Shown in pieces: positions 11,418 to 24,500 of a stretch of DNA of 64,000 bases (its first letter is position 1; every line of letters begins with the position of its first letter). Both the position numbers and the translations under genes were made by a program. Source of the stretch: Aricia agestis (Eukaryota > Arthropoda > Insecta > Lepidoptera > Lycaenidae); contig NC_056418.1 of the NCBI RefSeq assembly GCF_905147365.1, positions 5,207,262 to 5,271,261 on the forward strand, given 5' to 3'. The notes below the pieces were generated by a model. It was not told where the DNA came from. It ran no database searches and saw only the letters and a list, made by a program, of their open reading frames with translations.

Positions 11418-14400
11418 TCATCTGAAACAGAACATAGATGTCAGATGCTTATGCTCGATTTTTTGGTTAGGTTTCTGTTTTAGCTCGTGGCAAAAAACTA
11501 ACGCTGCTATATAGCAAAATGTCAATTCAGAGGCTACTGTCTTCCAGCGGGGTGATTACCATACATTTCCAGATCTACTTGTATTAGGAAACTCACTGCG
11601 CGGTGATTGGTTAGCGCTTTTTCTTGTCGCGCAGTGAACTTGTCAAATTCTAATCGAATTACGCAGTTTGAATCAGGGCGCAGATGTAAATTTGCTAGCC
11701 GGAATGAGAACTAATGCAGTCGAATCCGACTGCAAAATTGCGGTTGAAGCACGGCGATCTGCAGTTTTTATACTGAATTCATATCCGCAATACACGGACC
11801 TCTCGAGCAGTTCTTGGGCGGTCGATACGCGACCGCTATAGAGCAGTCGGACCCGACTGCAACTTTCGGTCCGTCTATGGCCAGTCTAACTGCTTTACCT
11901 AGCGATATAAACGGTGTCGACGTGTGTGAGTCTGGCTGCGGGCGCGGATTTCACCGTGCGGCGGTCCGGGCGGGCGTGGTGCACCGCCAGGTCGCCGCAC
12001 CAGCGCTCGCACCGCGCGTATATCACCACACCTGTATACAAAACCTGTATGAAGCATCCTTCATCCAGAATAGAGAACGTACTGGAAGTAGGTGGCATGG
12101 CAGCACATGTAGTAAATAACATAGTACAAGTTTTGGGTGCGTAACGCCTAAAGCCAGCATCTTCTTAGTATAAAATACGGCGTAGAAACTATATAAAATA
12201 GATATTGCGTTTTTCCGACCCATTTTGGCGACCTTGAAGTCGTGTGATGCCCATATTGAATCATAATCTCAAAGCATATTTACCTGCTCCTGCGAACAAT
12301 ATGATCGCTGGCCAGGAGTTGAGAAGCAGTGGGATGAGCAGCAGTATCGACAGCGCCAACGTCAGCGGCCCCTGGATACCTTGCAGCCGCTTGTACCCGA
12401 TGTTGTGGGAGGGCTGCCACCAGCACACGAAGAGACCGATGAACCACACTGAAAGATGAAGAAGATTATTTTGGTACCATAATTGAGTTGTAAAAATAGT
12501 TCTGCCAACAAAGCACAGGAGGTTTTGAGAAGAATTGCTGTTAAACTTAAGAATAAAATATGATCGACGAAAGAAACGTACATAAAAGTAGGGGTTCAGT
12601 AAAATTGCATAGAAATCAATATCTCACAGGATTTGATATAAGGAGGGATTCCTTGCCAAGTAGCAATGCATGTTGCACTATGCAATTTGACCAAAAGCCC
12701 TGAATTGCTCGACAGTATCTTATATTTTGGGACAAAGTATTTAAATTATTCCATACTTACGGGGTATCCCAACAGAGAACATGGGCATCCTTAGTTCGTC
12801 TTTACAAAACCCTGCCGCGATGAAAGCGTCTGCGAGCACTTGGATCAGCGCCCCCACGGCTGACCACCGCGCACCCTTGACGCAAGGTAGTATGGGAGCA
12901 TTCGCTTCAGGGATTGCTGTCACTACCTGCAGAAGTTGACATAACAAAGGGGACTTTTATGATATAATGATTTCTTAGGTTTACGCGAGTATCACTCATT
13001 ATATTACAAAGTTGAAACACTTAAGTTCAAGATGCAGAAATCTACAAACTCGACTGTGATTGTGGCCTCTCTTATATAGGGCAAACTAAAAGGGCCATCA
13101 AAACCCGTATCAAGGAACACATTGCAGATGTCGAACACCGTAGGAACACCAAGTCCGCAATAATTTGTGAACCACACTGGATCAACCTCGCCATTACATA
13201 ATATTTGATAAGCCACAAGTACTGGCAAAAGAAGCAAGATACCGCCCAAGAGTGATACGCGAGGCCATTGAAATTAAAAAAAACACCCTTATTTTAACCG
13301 CGAAGATGGTTCGGTGCTGCCATCTAGTTGGGATCCAGTGATAAATAAGCTAAAGCACAAATCTAGGAAACCTTGGCTGAGTTCGTTCTGCGTAGATCGG
13401 AATGCAAACAAAAATTGATGAATCTTCGGGTAGTTGAAGAACTTTAATAAATTGGACGCCTGTCACCTCAGTCCACCCGTGACCACGGCCGCTGTAGAGT
13501 AGCCGAAACGTCGGGATTAATCAAAGTGCCCCGCGACAAAATCCGTAAGTGTTTGAACATTGGACTTTAATGATTTTGTGTGGAAACTGGAAAGGGTATA
13601 AACGTCAATAGCTTTAGTTCCTGGCAGTGAAAACAAAATATACGTTGCTGCGACACTCGATGTTTTACAGCCGGCGTTTCTTAAGTAAGAATCTTCACTA
13701 TAAGGGGAATGTTGAGTCGCAATACGATATGTATTGTTTATCGATTGTTACAATTTAATGTCGATATTAACTATGTTACATTATTATAATGTACTTACAT
13801 TATTATTGAAGAACTTGCTTTGTAAGAAACAATGCTTCTTACATATATATATTCAATAGCAACAAGTTCATCCTAAGTTTTACCCCTGAATATCACAACA
13901 CCTTTACTAACTTACTTACTTTGATCGTATCTCTATATTCTTTGACAACGGCATCTATGTCCGTAGAATCATCTCCCGAAGACAACTCTGGCTCGCTGAT
14001 CTCTATGTCAGATTGCATGTCCTCCTCTTGGGCTAGCGTTACGTTAATTCTGCTGCTACTGCTGTTTATTTGGTCTACATCTTCTGTAGGACAACCAGAG
14101 TATTCATCCAGAAGTAGACACTCTCGGTCTTCGGTTTCTAGAAAAAAAACATCGAAAGTTTGTAATTTTTGACCATAGACATAATATTGCTTTGGGTTGA
14201 AATATGTTTTTATTCTCTTTAGTTTCTTACCTTTTATGACCTTGGATTTGATGCTCTCCAAAGTCTTCGTATGACGTAGAGCAGAAGGTATAAACCACAG
14301 ACCGCGCTTCGCCTTCTTCTCTGAGGATTTCGCCATACGAGTGCTTTCAGTTCCCAAACGTTTGTATTCCACATCTGAAAAATGTTAGATACTTATTACA

Positions 14401-17400
14401 TTTAATTTACACGGTCTATGTCTTTGTTTTATATTTATTTATCATGAATATTTGACCCATCTAAACATAATGTTGTTAGTCTGATCTTCGAATTGATCAT
14501 ATCGCTATTTCCATGCCCCCGTAATATAATTCCTAGTTGCAACATTATGGTCCAGCTCTTTCCAATAGTCTATTCTAACAATTAATACCTTGGTTTTGGG
14601 AAAACCAGACACAATGCTATTTAATTGTTATCGCGGCCCACCCTGGGCTGCTTGGGAGTTGAAGCTTTAACTGAAATTAATTAATAACTACCAACAACAA
14701 CACTTCATTAACCTACACTTACAACTACACCTACGTTTACTAGTAAACCGACATCTACACCTACTTCTTAATTCCCTTTCATCGTTCTTTGAATGCTTAT
14801 AGCAGATTAAGTGTTCTCAAAAATATTTAATTTTAAGACCAATTTGTTACCATATTCTTGCAATTTAAATAAACATTACGGTCATAAGCGTAACTTTAAC
14901 ATTCGAGGCCCGTGGCAAGTTCATGGGGCCCTATCAATAAAAATCGTCACGCTAATTAATAAAACAATGTATTAAAAAATCTGAGCTCACGGCCTCTTGG
15001 GCCGGGGGCCCGTGGCATTTTGCCAGTCCTGCCACCTAAAGTTAGGCCACTGATTATGGTTATGATCACTATAAGTCCCAAAGGTCTTACCTCCAGCATC
15101 CCTCTGCTCCGTGGTGGGGTAGCATCGCAGGATGATGAAGTGGAATGCCTGGATGGTGATGCTGAACAGGTGGCTGGCGTTCATCAGCGTGATCATGTGC
15201 GACAGCGGGCACGCGAACGCTAATATCGCTGCCAGACTCCCTGGAACATTGATGATGATGAAAGCATATGACCATAATATTCGGTCTCCATAATTCATAC
15301 TACACCAGGATTTATACTGATAATGAAATGTGGATGACGCCTGCAACTCCGTTGCGCAGTAAACCGCTTAACGGAAATCTCTTAAATACTTCGATCGCGG
15401 ATTCCAGGAAATGCTGTTTTATTCTATTCTTGTCGCGATCACCGGTGCTCTTATGGGGTTTGGAGAATGAAGCTGTTAACCGTGAAGATATCAGGATTGA
15501 GGAAGTCCAAACTCCAAGACACCACGAATATGCCTTTCATTTACTTATAATTGGCTCTATATCGAAAAGTATTTCTCACCTGCAGTAAAAACAGCCAGCA
15601 CTGGACTGCCTGTAGTAGCGCTCTCGTACGTCATAGACCTCGTCAGCACCTTCCACTCCGGAGAGGCCAGCGCGACCAGCACATTGAACAGCAGCGGACA
15701 GAGTTCCGTCAGCGCCAGGCATATACCAGACACGGTTATGGCAGCCAGCACCGGGCAGATCCAGTTGGATGTACGCGCTTCTAGCAATGTGGTGACTGGT
15801 AAGGCTGCGTCGATGCTGGTTCTGTTATACAATGATTGAAAGATTGAACTAATAGAGATCAAGCATGATAGCTATTAGCAATGCTTAAACCTTTATAATC
15901 GTCTCCAAGTTAACTTTGGTTCAAGATAGTCGTCACAAGAGAAAATATCCATAATCCAAGGAATCAAAAAGGCACTTGGCATGACGCCAAGATGCTTCGA
16001 CTTGAGCTTTCCAAAAGAAAATTATAATAATAATCTCTCAAATCATCAGTTAACTAGTTTCAAATTCAAATACTTTATTTGCAAACCAAGTATACAAACA
16101 GATTTTAGTGTTACGTAGTTTCACTTACCCTTTTAACATGTTACTAAACAGAAAACACAAGCTGACTAGAACTACTGTGGGTAGAACGATAACCAGTAGC
16201 ATGTTCTTCCTGAATTTCTTGTCATCTCTGGGCGTGGAGACGACGCAGAACACATACGAGATCGGGGCAGCGGCTGCTATGAGCTGCAAGTAAAAATAAG
16301 CTGGCATAAACATCTGCTTTATTTTACAACTACCCACATATTAGTGTTACGTAGTTTATATCCTCTTTGATGTTAATATAGGGTACCTTATTCAAATAAA
16401 AATCTAATCAAAAGTTAGGGCTGGTGCGAACAGGTGTAAGCAATGTGCATAGAGGAAAATAATACACGAGGCAGCGTCTTAGTATTTGCATTTTAATTAG
16501 ACAGAACTTTTCTATAGAAGAATCGTAGAAACGAAGACTTTATTATTTGTGCTAGTTTACATTGATATACAGTAAATAATCTTATACTGGATGCTGTATT
16601 ATTCGAAATATTTTTCCATCCATACTTATAGCTAGACATCGGATTATATGCACGATCAAAGTGCCAAAATGTGCATGCAAATATGCACGAAAAAATGGTC
16701 GAAATATGCACAAAATATGCACAATCAAGTCACTTAATTCATCAAATCCAGGATTTTTCATTTCTTATACAGCACCAATAGTAATTATCTACCGATATTT
16801 TCCGATTGCAATATCGTAATGCCCATGGAAGTTTATAAAATCGTTACTACTTTATTCAATATTTTTTCTAATGTTGTGAACTACAAAGAAAAATTTTGTT
16901 TCTAGAAAGATGACGATTTGGCGCCCCTAGAGGATGGCGCCCGTGTGCATTGCACACATTGCACATATGGTAGCGGGGGCTCTGCCATGATAACTAGTTT
17001 GGAGACTACATGAGGAGCTACGAGGACATAAAACTACCGAAATATGCACTACTTATCAACGAAAAATTGCCAAAAAATGCACTATCGCCTAAAAAGTGTC
17101 ATTATATGCATTTGCATATGCATATTGATTTTGATTTTGATAGTATGTAAATGCATATAATCCGATGTCCACTTGTAGCTATAATTCTCGTTAATATGCA
17201 TTGTTGAAGTCCAGTGATGTTGGAACTTGCTACCGTATCAATATACGATATAATTAACTATTATGATAAACCTTGGTTTAATTAATGTCCACAACAATTT
17301 ACCTTCGTTTGCTTAATGACAACCGGTATTACTACTTGATAATGATAGAACAAATAACATACCTCAAATGTGGTAATCGGTATGGGCATATTAATGTTTG

Positions 17401-19120
17401 CGATGTCCAAATTCATCAGGCCAAATATTGCGAAACATTGGCTGAAGATGTACAGAACCACTAGCAGTAGGAATGTGAACATCATACTCTCCTAAAAAAT
17501 GTTTATTTTTTATATTAAACCAATTTTTGAAGTTCTATTAAAATACTATTAATGGTCGAATCATGAAAGATGGTAAATGTATCTTAGAAACAATGATATT
17601 CTACTTAGACAGATATGTTACGTCCATACTATTTTCCGGCTAAAATCTCTTCCGAACAATTTTCAAATTCGAAATTGCAGACATTGACAAATTTGACAGA
17701 TAAGTGAAACAAAAGATACGAAAAACCATTTACATAAAAGAGACAGTTCTATTTTTAAACGTCGAATCGTATCGCTGTCTCTTTCTTCGCCTGAGCTATG
17801 ACGAAAATTTGATTTTTTCCAGATTGTTCGAAAAAATAATTGAAAATGTAAATAATCGAGGTATTTATTGCAATCAAGACATGTGGTAAGAGATTCCATG
17901 TGATTTGTTTACTTTCGAGTCATAATTGGTACATTTTCGAAATACGCACGACGTCATTTTCAATTTATTTAGGTAAGACAAGACGCGGCACGTTCGTGAC
18001 TGCGCTCGATGCAGACTAAACAACAGACGGCCCAATTGGGCCGTATTTGAAGCTTCACAACGCGCGCGTTGTAACATATCTGGTTTGAGTATTTCATCAT
18101 TGCTTAGAAAGATTAAACTCTACATTTGTACATGACTTTATGTAGGTCTCTTGTTTTGTTTTTGGTGTACTTCTTACTCTTTTAGTAAGTCTTACTAAAA
18201 GATCGCTCGACTTTTTTTTAATGCAAAACGTAGCAACATTTTCTTTTTTATAGATAGGCCTTATTGGAATCTTTGTCTTAAATCATGGTAACAACAAATT
18301 ACCTCCAATCCACACATGAACATGGCGCAAACAACCATCACTACCGTAACTCCCAAAACATCCGGCCAGGGTTCCCCCAGGGAGCGGGTTTCGTAACCAA
18401 ACAACCACTTCCTCGTACGTCCTCCTGTTACATGGTCAGCGGTTGCGCTTAGGATCCTGGCACAGACAGCAACCGCTACTAGATGGGACAGAAACGACAT
18501 CCACATAGCCATGTAGTCGGCGAGGGAACGGAGGTTTCTCTCCCGTCTGCCTCTTGCTGTCTTTGCAGGTGGGAGGATTTCGGCTAGCTTCTTTAAGTCC
18601 TGACTGGTGAATGCTGAAAGAAACGCTTAGTTGAAAAAAGTACTTGCCCAATAAAAATCATTTTCTGAATAGAATTGTTAGGCATTTTGATCAAATGTAG
18701 CGGACATCTAAAATTGCTTTGAATACGTTTTATCGATCGTAGCGTTCTAGGCAAAGTGGTAGCCATATCGCCACTTATGTGCAGGTGTAAGATTTCTAGT
18801 TTGAACATAAGCCATAAGCTCACCGGTGAGCGAGACACAATAGAATAAAAATAGATTTCCAAGAATCCACGATCGAGGGATTAAAATCAGCAAATTTACG
18901 TCACATTTACTAAAATTATACAGCCTCTATTAGTATACTTACTGGCCAATGTTATAAAGACAGCAAGCAGCAACACGGCGAAGACGGCACAGTAGCTGGA
19001 GTTAGCGGCAGCTAGTGGCGCCAGCAGCAACGCACCTAGAGTCCACCTGGCGCCGCACGCTTCCCCGCCGGCTAGCCCACACAACTTGCCCATCTTGGGC
19101 GAACTACCTCCGCTTGCCAT
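11418..19120 (-). CDS. Divergent SLC7 cationic amino acid transporter-like protein
   Basis: CAT/SLC7 proteins carry basic amino acids across membranes. Minus-strand coding exons, in order: 19120-18943, 18613-18303, 17491-17363, 16283-16129, 15821-15580, 15240-15091, 14374-13920, 12926-12761, 12448-12284, 12031-11899, 11421-11418. Phases agree; 695 residues to a TGA. The translation start follows an acceptor at 19128, so a 5' UTR exon lies upstream. Hydrophobic segments recur in most exons. Family similarity is clearest in exons 2 (CARILSATADHV) and 5-6 (SPVLAVFTAG, then FHFIILRCYP, like the CAT LILRYQP). Exon 7 is a 151-residue charged loop. Exons 9-10 build the last membrane segment (AIILFAGAGVVIYA). 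The usual CAT first-helix GAG and GEE motifs are not seen, so substrate and activity are uncertain. Confidence 0.75.
13031..13560 (+). pseudogene. Penelope-like element 3' fragment (GIY-YIG endonuclease), decayed
   Basis: Translation from 13031 reads YKLDCDCGLSYIGQTKR then RIKEHIADVEHRR, typical of the GIY-YIG domain of Penelope-like retroelements. It continues, after a stop near 13200, with KEARYRPRVIREAIEIKK. In another frame follow NREDG and SSWDPV. The stop and frame change show it is dead. The downstream GTAGAGTAGCCGAAACGTCG belongs to its 3' region. It lies antisense in transporter intron 7. Confidence 0.8.
16635..17170. mobile_element. 536-bp TIR element with subterminal TATGCA repeats (Mutator-like size of target duplication)
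   Basis: GACATCGGATTATATGCA and TGCATATAATCCGATGTC form 18-bp inverted ends. ACTTATAGCTA (16624-16634) and ACTTGTAGCTA (17171-17181) flank it, 10 of 11 matching. Many ATATGCA or TGCAT motifs cluster near both ends. No coding frame. It lies in transporter intron 3. Confidence 0.75.
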
Positions 19121-19127
19121 GTTACTT

Positions 19128-21515
19128 CTGAAAATGTATGTAAAGGATAATATTATATAGTTAGTGGGTTTATGGATTTTGAATAGTACAAGTTATTAAT
19201 TATTGATCTCTATTATCTCATCACGTCTTGGATTATTGATGTTAGTTGCTAGTTAATTAAATTATTTTATTTACTTCCAACTTCTATCACTAAAGCCTAC
19301 ATGTTAAAACCTAAAGCAATAACTAGAAATTTACTTTCTAGTTTATAATTTTTTATGGAATTTGGCAGACATGTAGAGTCCAAGGGGAAGAAGATAGCAG
19401 GCTATTTTTTACTCAATTGGCAATTTTCTTCTGGTCGTAAGAAGTCGCGAGCAAGTCAATATATTATATTATCAAATAACTAAGTCAACCCCTTGTTTAT
19501 TTTTTGTGAAAAAATAGAAATGTTAAAAAGTAGAGCTAGGTTAGCCTCATTATGATTTTGTGTTAATATTTTTCCAAAAAGGGCATATGAATTTAAATAT
19601 AGTCTGCTGTCTAGAAATATGTTGTTAATATCATTTAAAGTACCTATGTTATGTAAGCGACGAAGACAAAGGAAACCAAAACATAGCATACGTATTTTGA
19701 ACAATCGTAAAAACATTTTTACACTTATAACCTTGTCAAGTGTACCTAAAAAATAATTAATTACTATTAGTAATGATTAATTAGTCATATTTTTAGAACT
19801 GAATTTAAAATAAATTGTAAAAGAATTGTTGAGTGAATTAGAACAAAACATTTCTAATAATTAATATTTTATGGACGTCTACGACTTTAAAGACCTTTCG
19901 CTTTTTTATTTGTATTACAGGATATTAGATATAATTATACACTACACACCAAAACAAATTACATAATATTATGTTGTTTACTAATATAACTCACCATAAT
20001 TATAGAGTGGGAAGATAAATAATCTACATCTTGAATATCACAATATTTAAGAAGATTCCATGCAGACACTTCACTACAATTTAAGGTCGCTTTTCCATTT
20101 TCCATGCGACATACGCGAGGAGTGCAGACAGATATCGCTGTCTCACTTACTCAGCTAACGATCGATGAAAATATTACTAGGGTGACCATTCAGCCATCGA
20201 CCAAATAATGTTCCAAAATAACGATTTTTATTTATAAATTTTCTTGCCTTTTGTACTGGGCTTCAAAAGGAATATGCAGGCATTTAAAAAATCCCAATAA
20301 TTATAAAATTTTCTTAATATTTAGCTACAAAGATGTCTTTTCGTCAGATTTGACAAATTTTTAAGACATTTTCTCTATTCTTAGCTCTATTATTACGAGT
20401 TAAGTAACAAATATAAAAGTTAATCTAAGTAGTAAATTGTTACAAATGAACTTTAAAATTAGGCGCACACTTTTATGTTGATACTCTTACTTAAATTTCG
20501 ACCTATGTTCGCCCAAATGCGGTCTCTACTAGATATCAAGACATAGGTAATATTGTTTATTCCTTTTTAACCGCTTTCAAAAAAAGGAGGTTATCAATTA
20601 GTTACGAACTTATTAATTCCAGAACTTCCCAGTTTTCAAATATATTAGTCCTTAATAATATCAGCATCAGAAAAAAATGTGACAAATTTTAAAAGTGTAT
20701 ATTATGTATGTTTTTATGTTTGTGTTCGCATATCTCCGGAACTCTCTCCTCTGGGAATCTATTAATTATGTGATTGTCAATTCACCAGAAATAATCAAAA
20801 TAACCCCCTGATCTATGCACTATACTTACCTGAGACCTAGACCTAACTAATATGTAACCTACTCGCCCAGTGCGTTGCTAAGGTTTCACATTAAAAGGTT
20901 CGTATTAAGTACTTTTATTAAATAACTATAATCCGTCTCGAAGGTGTCATTAAGGCTATTAAGGTACGAAGGATAATCTTAAATGTTTCCTAAGTATGTA
21001 ATTGGAAACTTTTTATGGCAGGAATCGCTCCCATTCCTGCCTTTAAAACTTAGGTTTTAAACAAATAAATAAAATAAATTACTTTTTAATACACTTTTAT
21101 TGTTCAAAACAAATGTTAAACAAACGTTTTCTAGTAGAATAGAGGCCAGATCTCTGCGTAGAGAAATGAGTAGTTCTCTAAATAGAACGAAATATGTATA
21201 ATGTATTTTTTATTTTACAATAATTCATAAGCAGTGCATTACAATAGAACTTTGAACGTGATGAAAACCTTTCCTTCGATCGTGGATTCTTGGAAATCTA
21301 TTGTTATTCTATTGTGTCTCGCTCACCGGTGAGCTTATGGGGTTTGATGGGTTAAAACAGCCGCACTAATTTAATGTAGAGTTTGATAGAAAATGTATTG
21401 AGTGTATGTCAAACCGTCATTAAATAAAAGTTAATTTAATCCTTAAATCCTAGAAGGATTTAAAGATTAAATTAACTTATATGTTATATGCGGCCGTGAA
21501 ATATCAATCACGACG
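19128..21515. other. Intergenic between transporter and ppk-A, no gene seen
   Basis: AT-rich with no supported exon. It includes repeat-like pieces: an ACCGCTTTCAAAAAAAGGAGG fragment near 20570, a TCTCGCTCACCGGTGAGCTTATGGGG repeat at about 21250-21365 (relatives at 18790-18875 and 15395-15470), and a weak inverted pair near 21365-21500. Confidence 0.65.
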
Positions 21516-24500
21516 TTAATGTCGAGGTAAAATGATTCTGACCCTCTTCCGTTTCCGTTTCTCCATGAGCACGTTGCTTATGTAACGGACTGTGAAAAAA
21601 AATATCAGCTCCACAAAACTCAAGAGACTCGCTCCCACAAAAAGCCCGGCTGTGCTGCCCACTGATACTGGAAAAGAAAAGCGCTACTATATTAATCCAT
21701 ACTAATATAATATAATGAATGCGAAAGTATGTCTGGCTGTTACCTCTTCACGCCCAAATCACTGAAAGGATTTTGCTGAAATTTAGTATGGAGATACTTT
21801 GAGTCCCTGTTGATAGTTTTGACAGTTTTGAGGTACATAAATGATACTTTTTATCTCGGAAAAATGTACGATTCTCGCGCGATATACAAGTTTTGACGCA
21901 ACGGAGTTGCAGGCGTTATCTATTTAAAACTACATACTTTGATTAACTTGCTAGAGACGTAACATAGCCAAAGCAATGCCAATTATGACTGAGTCAAACT
22001 AATAAATTCATTCGCTCTCCGCAATATTTATAATGGTGAAGCCGTATCATTCGTGCCGTGGTTGGGTTGTCCTACCAACTAAATCCAGGCGACTTCTGAC
22101 AACGTTCCGTTTAAATCTTTCAGTCGGCAAATACGGGAGCATGACTTCAACGAATGCCTTCTTCCTTTTTGGATGTAGCCTGAAATACAAAGTTTTTTTA
22201 AAGAACAGCCAACGAATTAACAATGAGCAATATCACGTACTCGGACGACCGCCAACTCACTGTTCTTCGAATCGGCCGTATTCATTTGGGGAGCTTCGTA
22301 GTAAGAAAAATCTAAATTTGGGAAGAGTTTTGATATGACCTCTCTTCAGGACCAAACGCAGTATTAAGTAAATATAGTTTTCCTTCTAAAGCCCATCTTT
22401 AGAAGTACACTCACGGTGTAGTAACATCCTTGATGATGGTGATATCAGTCTCCTCGCATGACGGCAGGCAGTCGCAGACCAGCCCCTGGCGCTGCGACCA
22501 CGGCGGCTTCAGCGCTGTCAGCTGTTTGGAGTGGGTGTGGAGACACCACATGCCGGTGATGTTACAGCGTTCGGAGTCCGCTGGAAATTGGCAATATTTT
22601 TTGTACTACAGAGAATCTATAGGTGCTTAAATGTGAACAATCTATTTCATTACCTCCCCTCATCATGCGAATTTGTGGTACCGTTTAATAGTTACTCGTA
22701 GTTCTATAAGTAGAACTAACTAGTAAATGGTACCTATTTGTGATTAATTATGAGACATTTATACGTGGGAGAGCCATGCTTCGGCACGAATGGGCCGGCT
22801 CGACCGGAGAAATACCACGTTCTCACAGAAAACCGGCGTGAAACAGCGCTTGCGCTGTGTTTCGCCGAGTGAGTGAGTTTACCGGAGGCCCAATTCCCTT
22901 CCCTATCCTCCCCTATTCCCCTATTCCCTCTTAAAAGGTCGGCAACGCACCTGCAGCTCTTCTGATGCTGCGAGTGTCCATGGGCGACGGAAGTTGCTTT
23001 CCATCAGGTGACTCGTTTGCTCGTTTGCCCCCTTCTATCATAAAAAAAAGACATCTGCCGAAAACAACTTTGCTATTAGCTACTTTGCACATATTATTTA
23101 CTATTAGGTTACTTTTCACAATTTTGATTTTAGCTCTCTACTATTTTCTTTGCAGTAGATGATTAAAGTATAGTACTTACCTACCTAGCTAGCCCTACTT
23201 TTTGTGATATTAAAGTAATAACAATATGCTGAGCTATAGCCCTTTCGTTTAACGTGAGAAAGTTTACATAAGTTTATAAAATGTACAATGGTTACCGTAC
23301 AGAATACAGATATACATTAAAAGATGCTCTACTCTACTTCTCACGATATCTCGTGTAACAATACAGTGGCGGATATAGCCTCAGCCCTCGGCATTTGAGG
23401 CCCCCACGGTCACGACTTCCACAGGATATACACTGATAACTTAGATTGTGAGACCTTTATAACCTTTCGAGTGTTGTAATTGTAATTGAATTATACCAAC
23501 CTTGATCGTTCATGATAAGATCAAATCTTGATGTCAATATTCAATCAATGCAGAGCTTTATCAAATGGTGAACTAGTTTAGAAGTGCAATTGTTAATTTA
23601 ATTAACTGTAATTAAATTAATAGATCTAGAGATATTCAAATAACACTAATAAAACAATATTTGCGTGCACTTTTTCCACTATATTAAGAAATTATTAACA
23701 AATTACACGACCAGTTTCGAAATTAATCATCTTCAGGTGGTTAATTTCGAAACCGGTCGTGTAATTTGTTAAGAGGATTCCACACCGCCATTTTTCCCAT
23801 ACAAACGCTGTCCCCTGTTTCCTCCCTGGATAATGCTAGTAGAGTTATAATTTTTTTCCTGAATATCTACGGCCACTAATACAATGTCCCTATGTTTTCC
23901 TTTTTTTCATAATTTAATTATTAAATAAGATATGAACGTTCAAAAACCCAAAAAAATGGCCAGATTTTCCACTGTGTTCAAACGTCCAGAAAACAGATTT
24001 GGATAGATTATACAAAAAAAGCAAAACATAGGAACACAGCTCAAGCCTTTTTTTAATCTTTAATGAAAAAAGTACTTAAATCGGTTAAGTTTTGGAGAAG
24101 GAATCAGGGGACAACGAATCGTTGATTTTCTGGATTTTCTGCAGTTGTCTCTATCGCGTTCTGCGGTATAGGCTTGAGGTAAGGGAGACAGCTATAGATA
24201 TTACACGTACTTTTTTTTCATTTCTCTAGCTGCTGTGGTATCCTCTTAATAATTTCTTAATATAGTGGAAAAAGTGCACGCAAATATTGTTTTATTAGTG
24301 TTCAACATGCATTTCCACCAAGAACCAACGGTACAATCAATTACATATATATTCAAATAAATTTCGTGTAAAGTCGACATATATTATGTTACATGTAGGT
24401 GTATCTACATACAGCTTTCACTCCAAGGTGAAAAATTCTGTTAGTGTAGGTTGCGTTTACCTAATTTGTAGAATTGTATCGTATTGTATTTCTGTGGCAT

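Noticed and set aside
12023..12223. 66-codon frame adjoining transporter exon 10
   Set aside because: Different frame from the phase-consistent exon and without a splice partner.
22931..23162. Open frames inside SINE-like F1 copies (also 30742-30945, 43229-43489, 57970-58155)
   Set aside because: They fall in the repeat itself and reflect its composition, not host genes.
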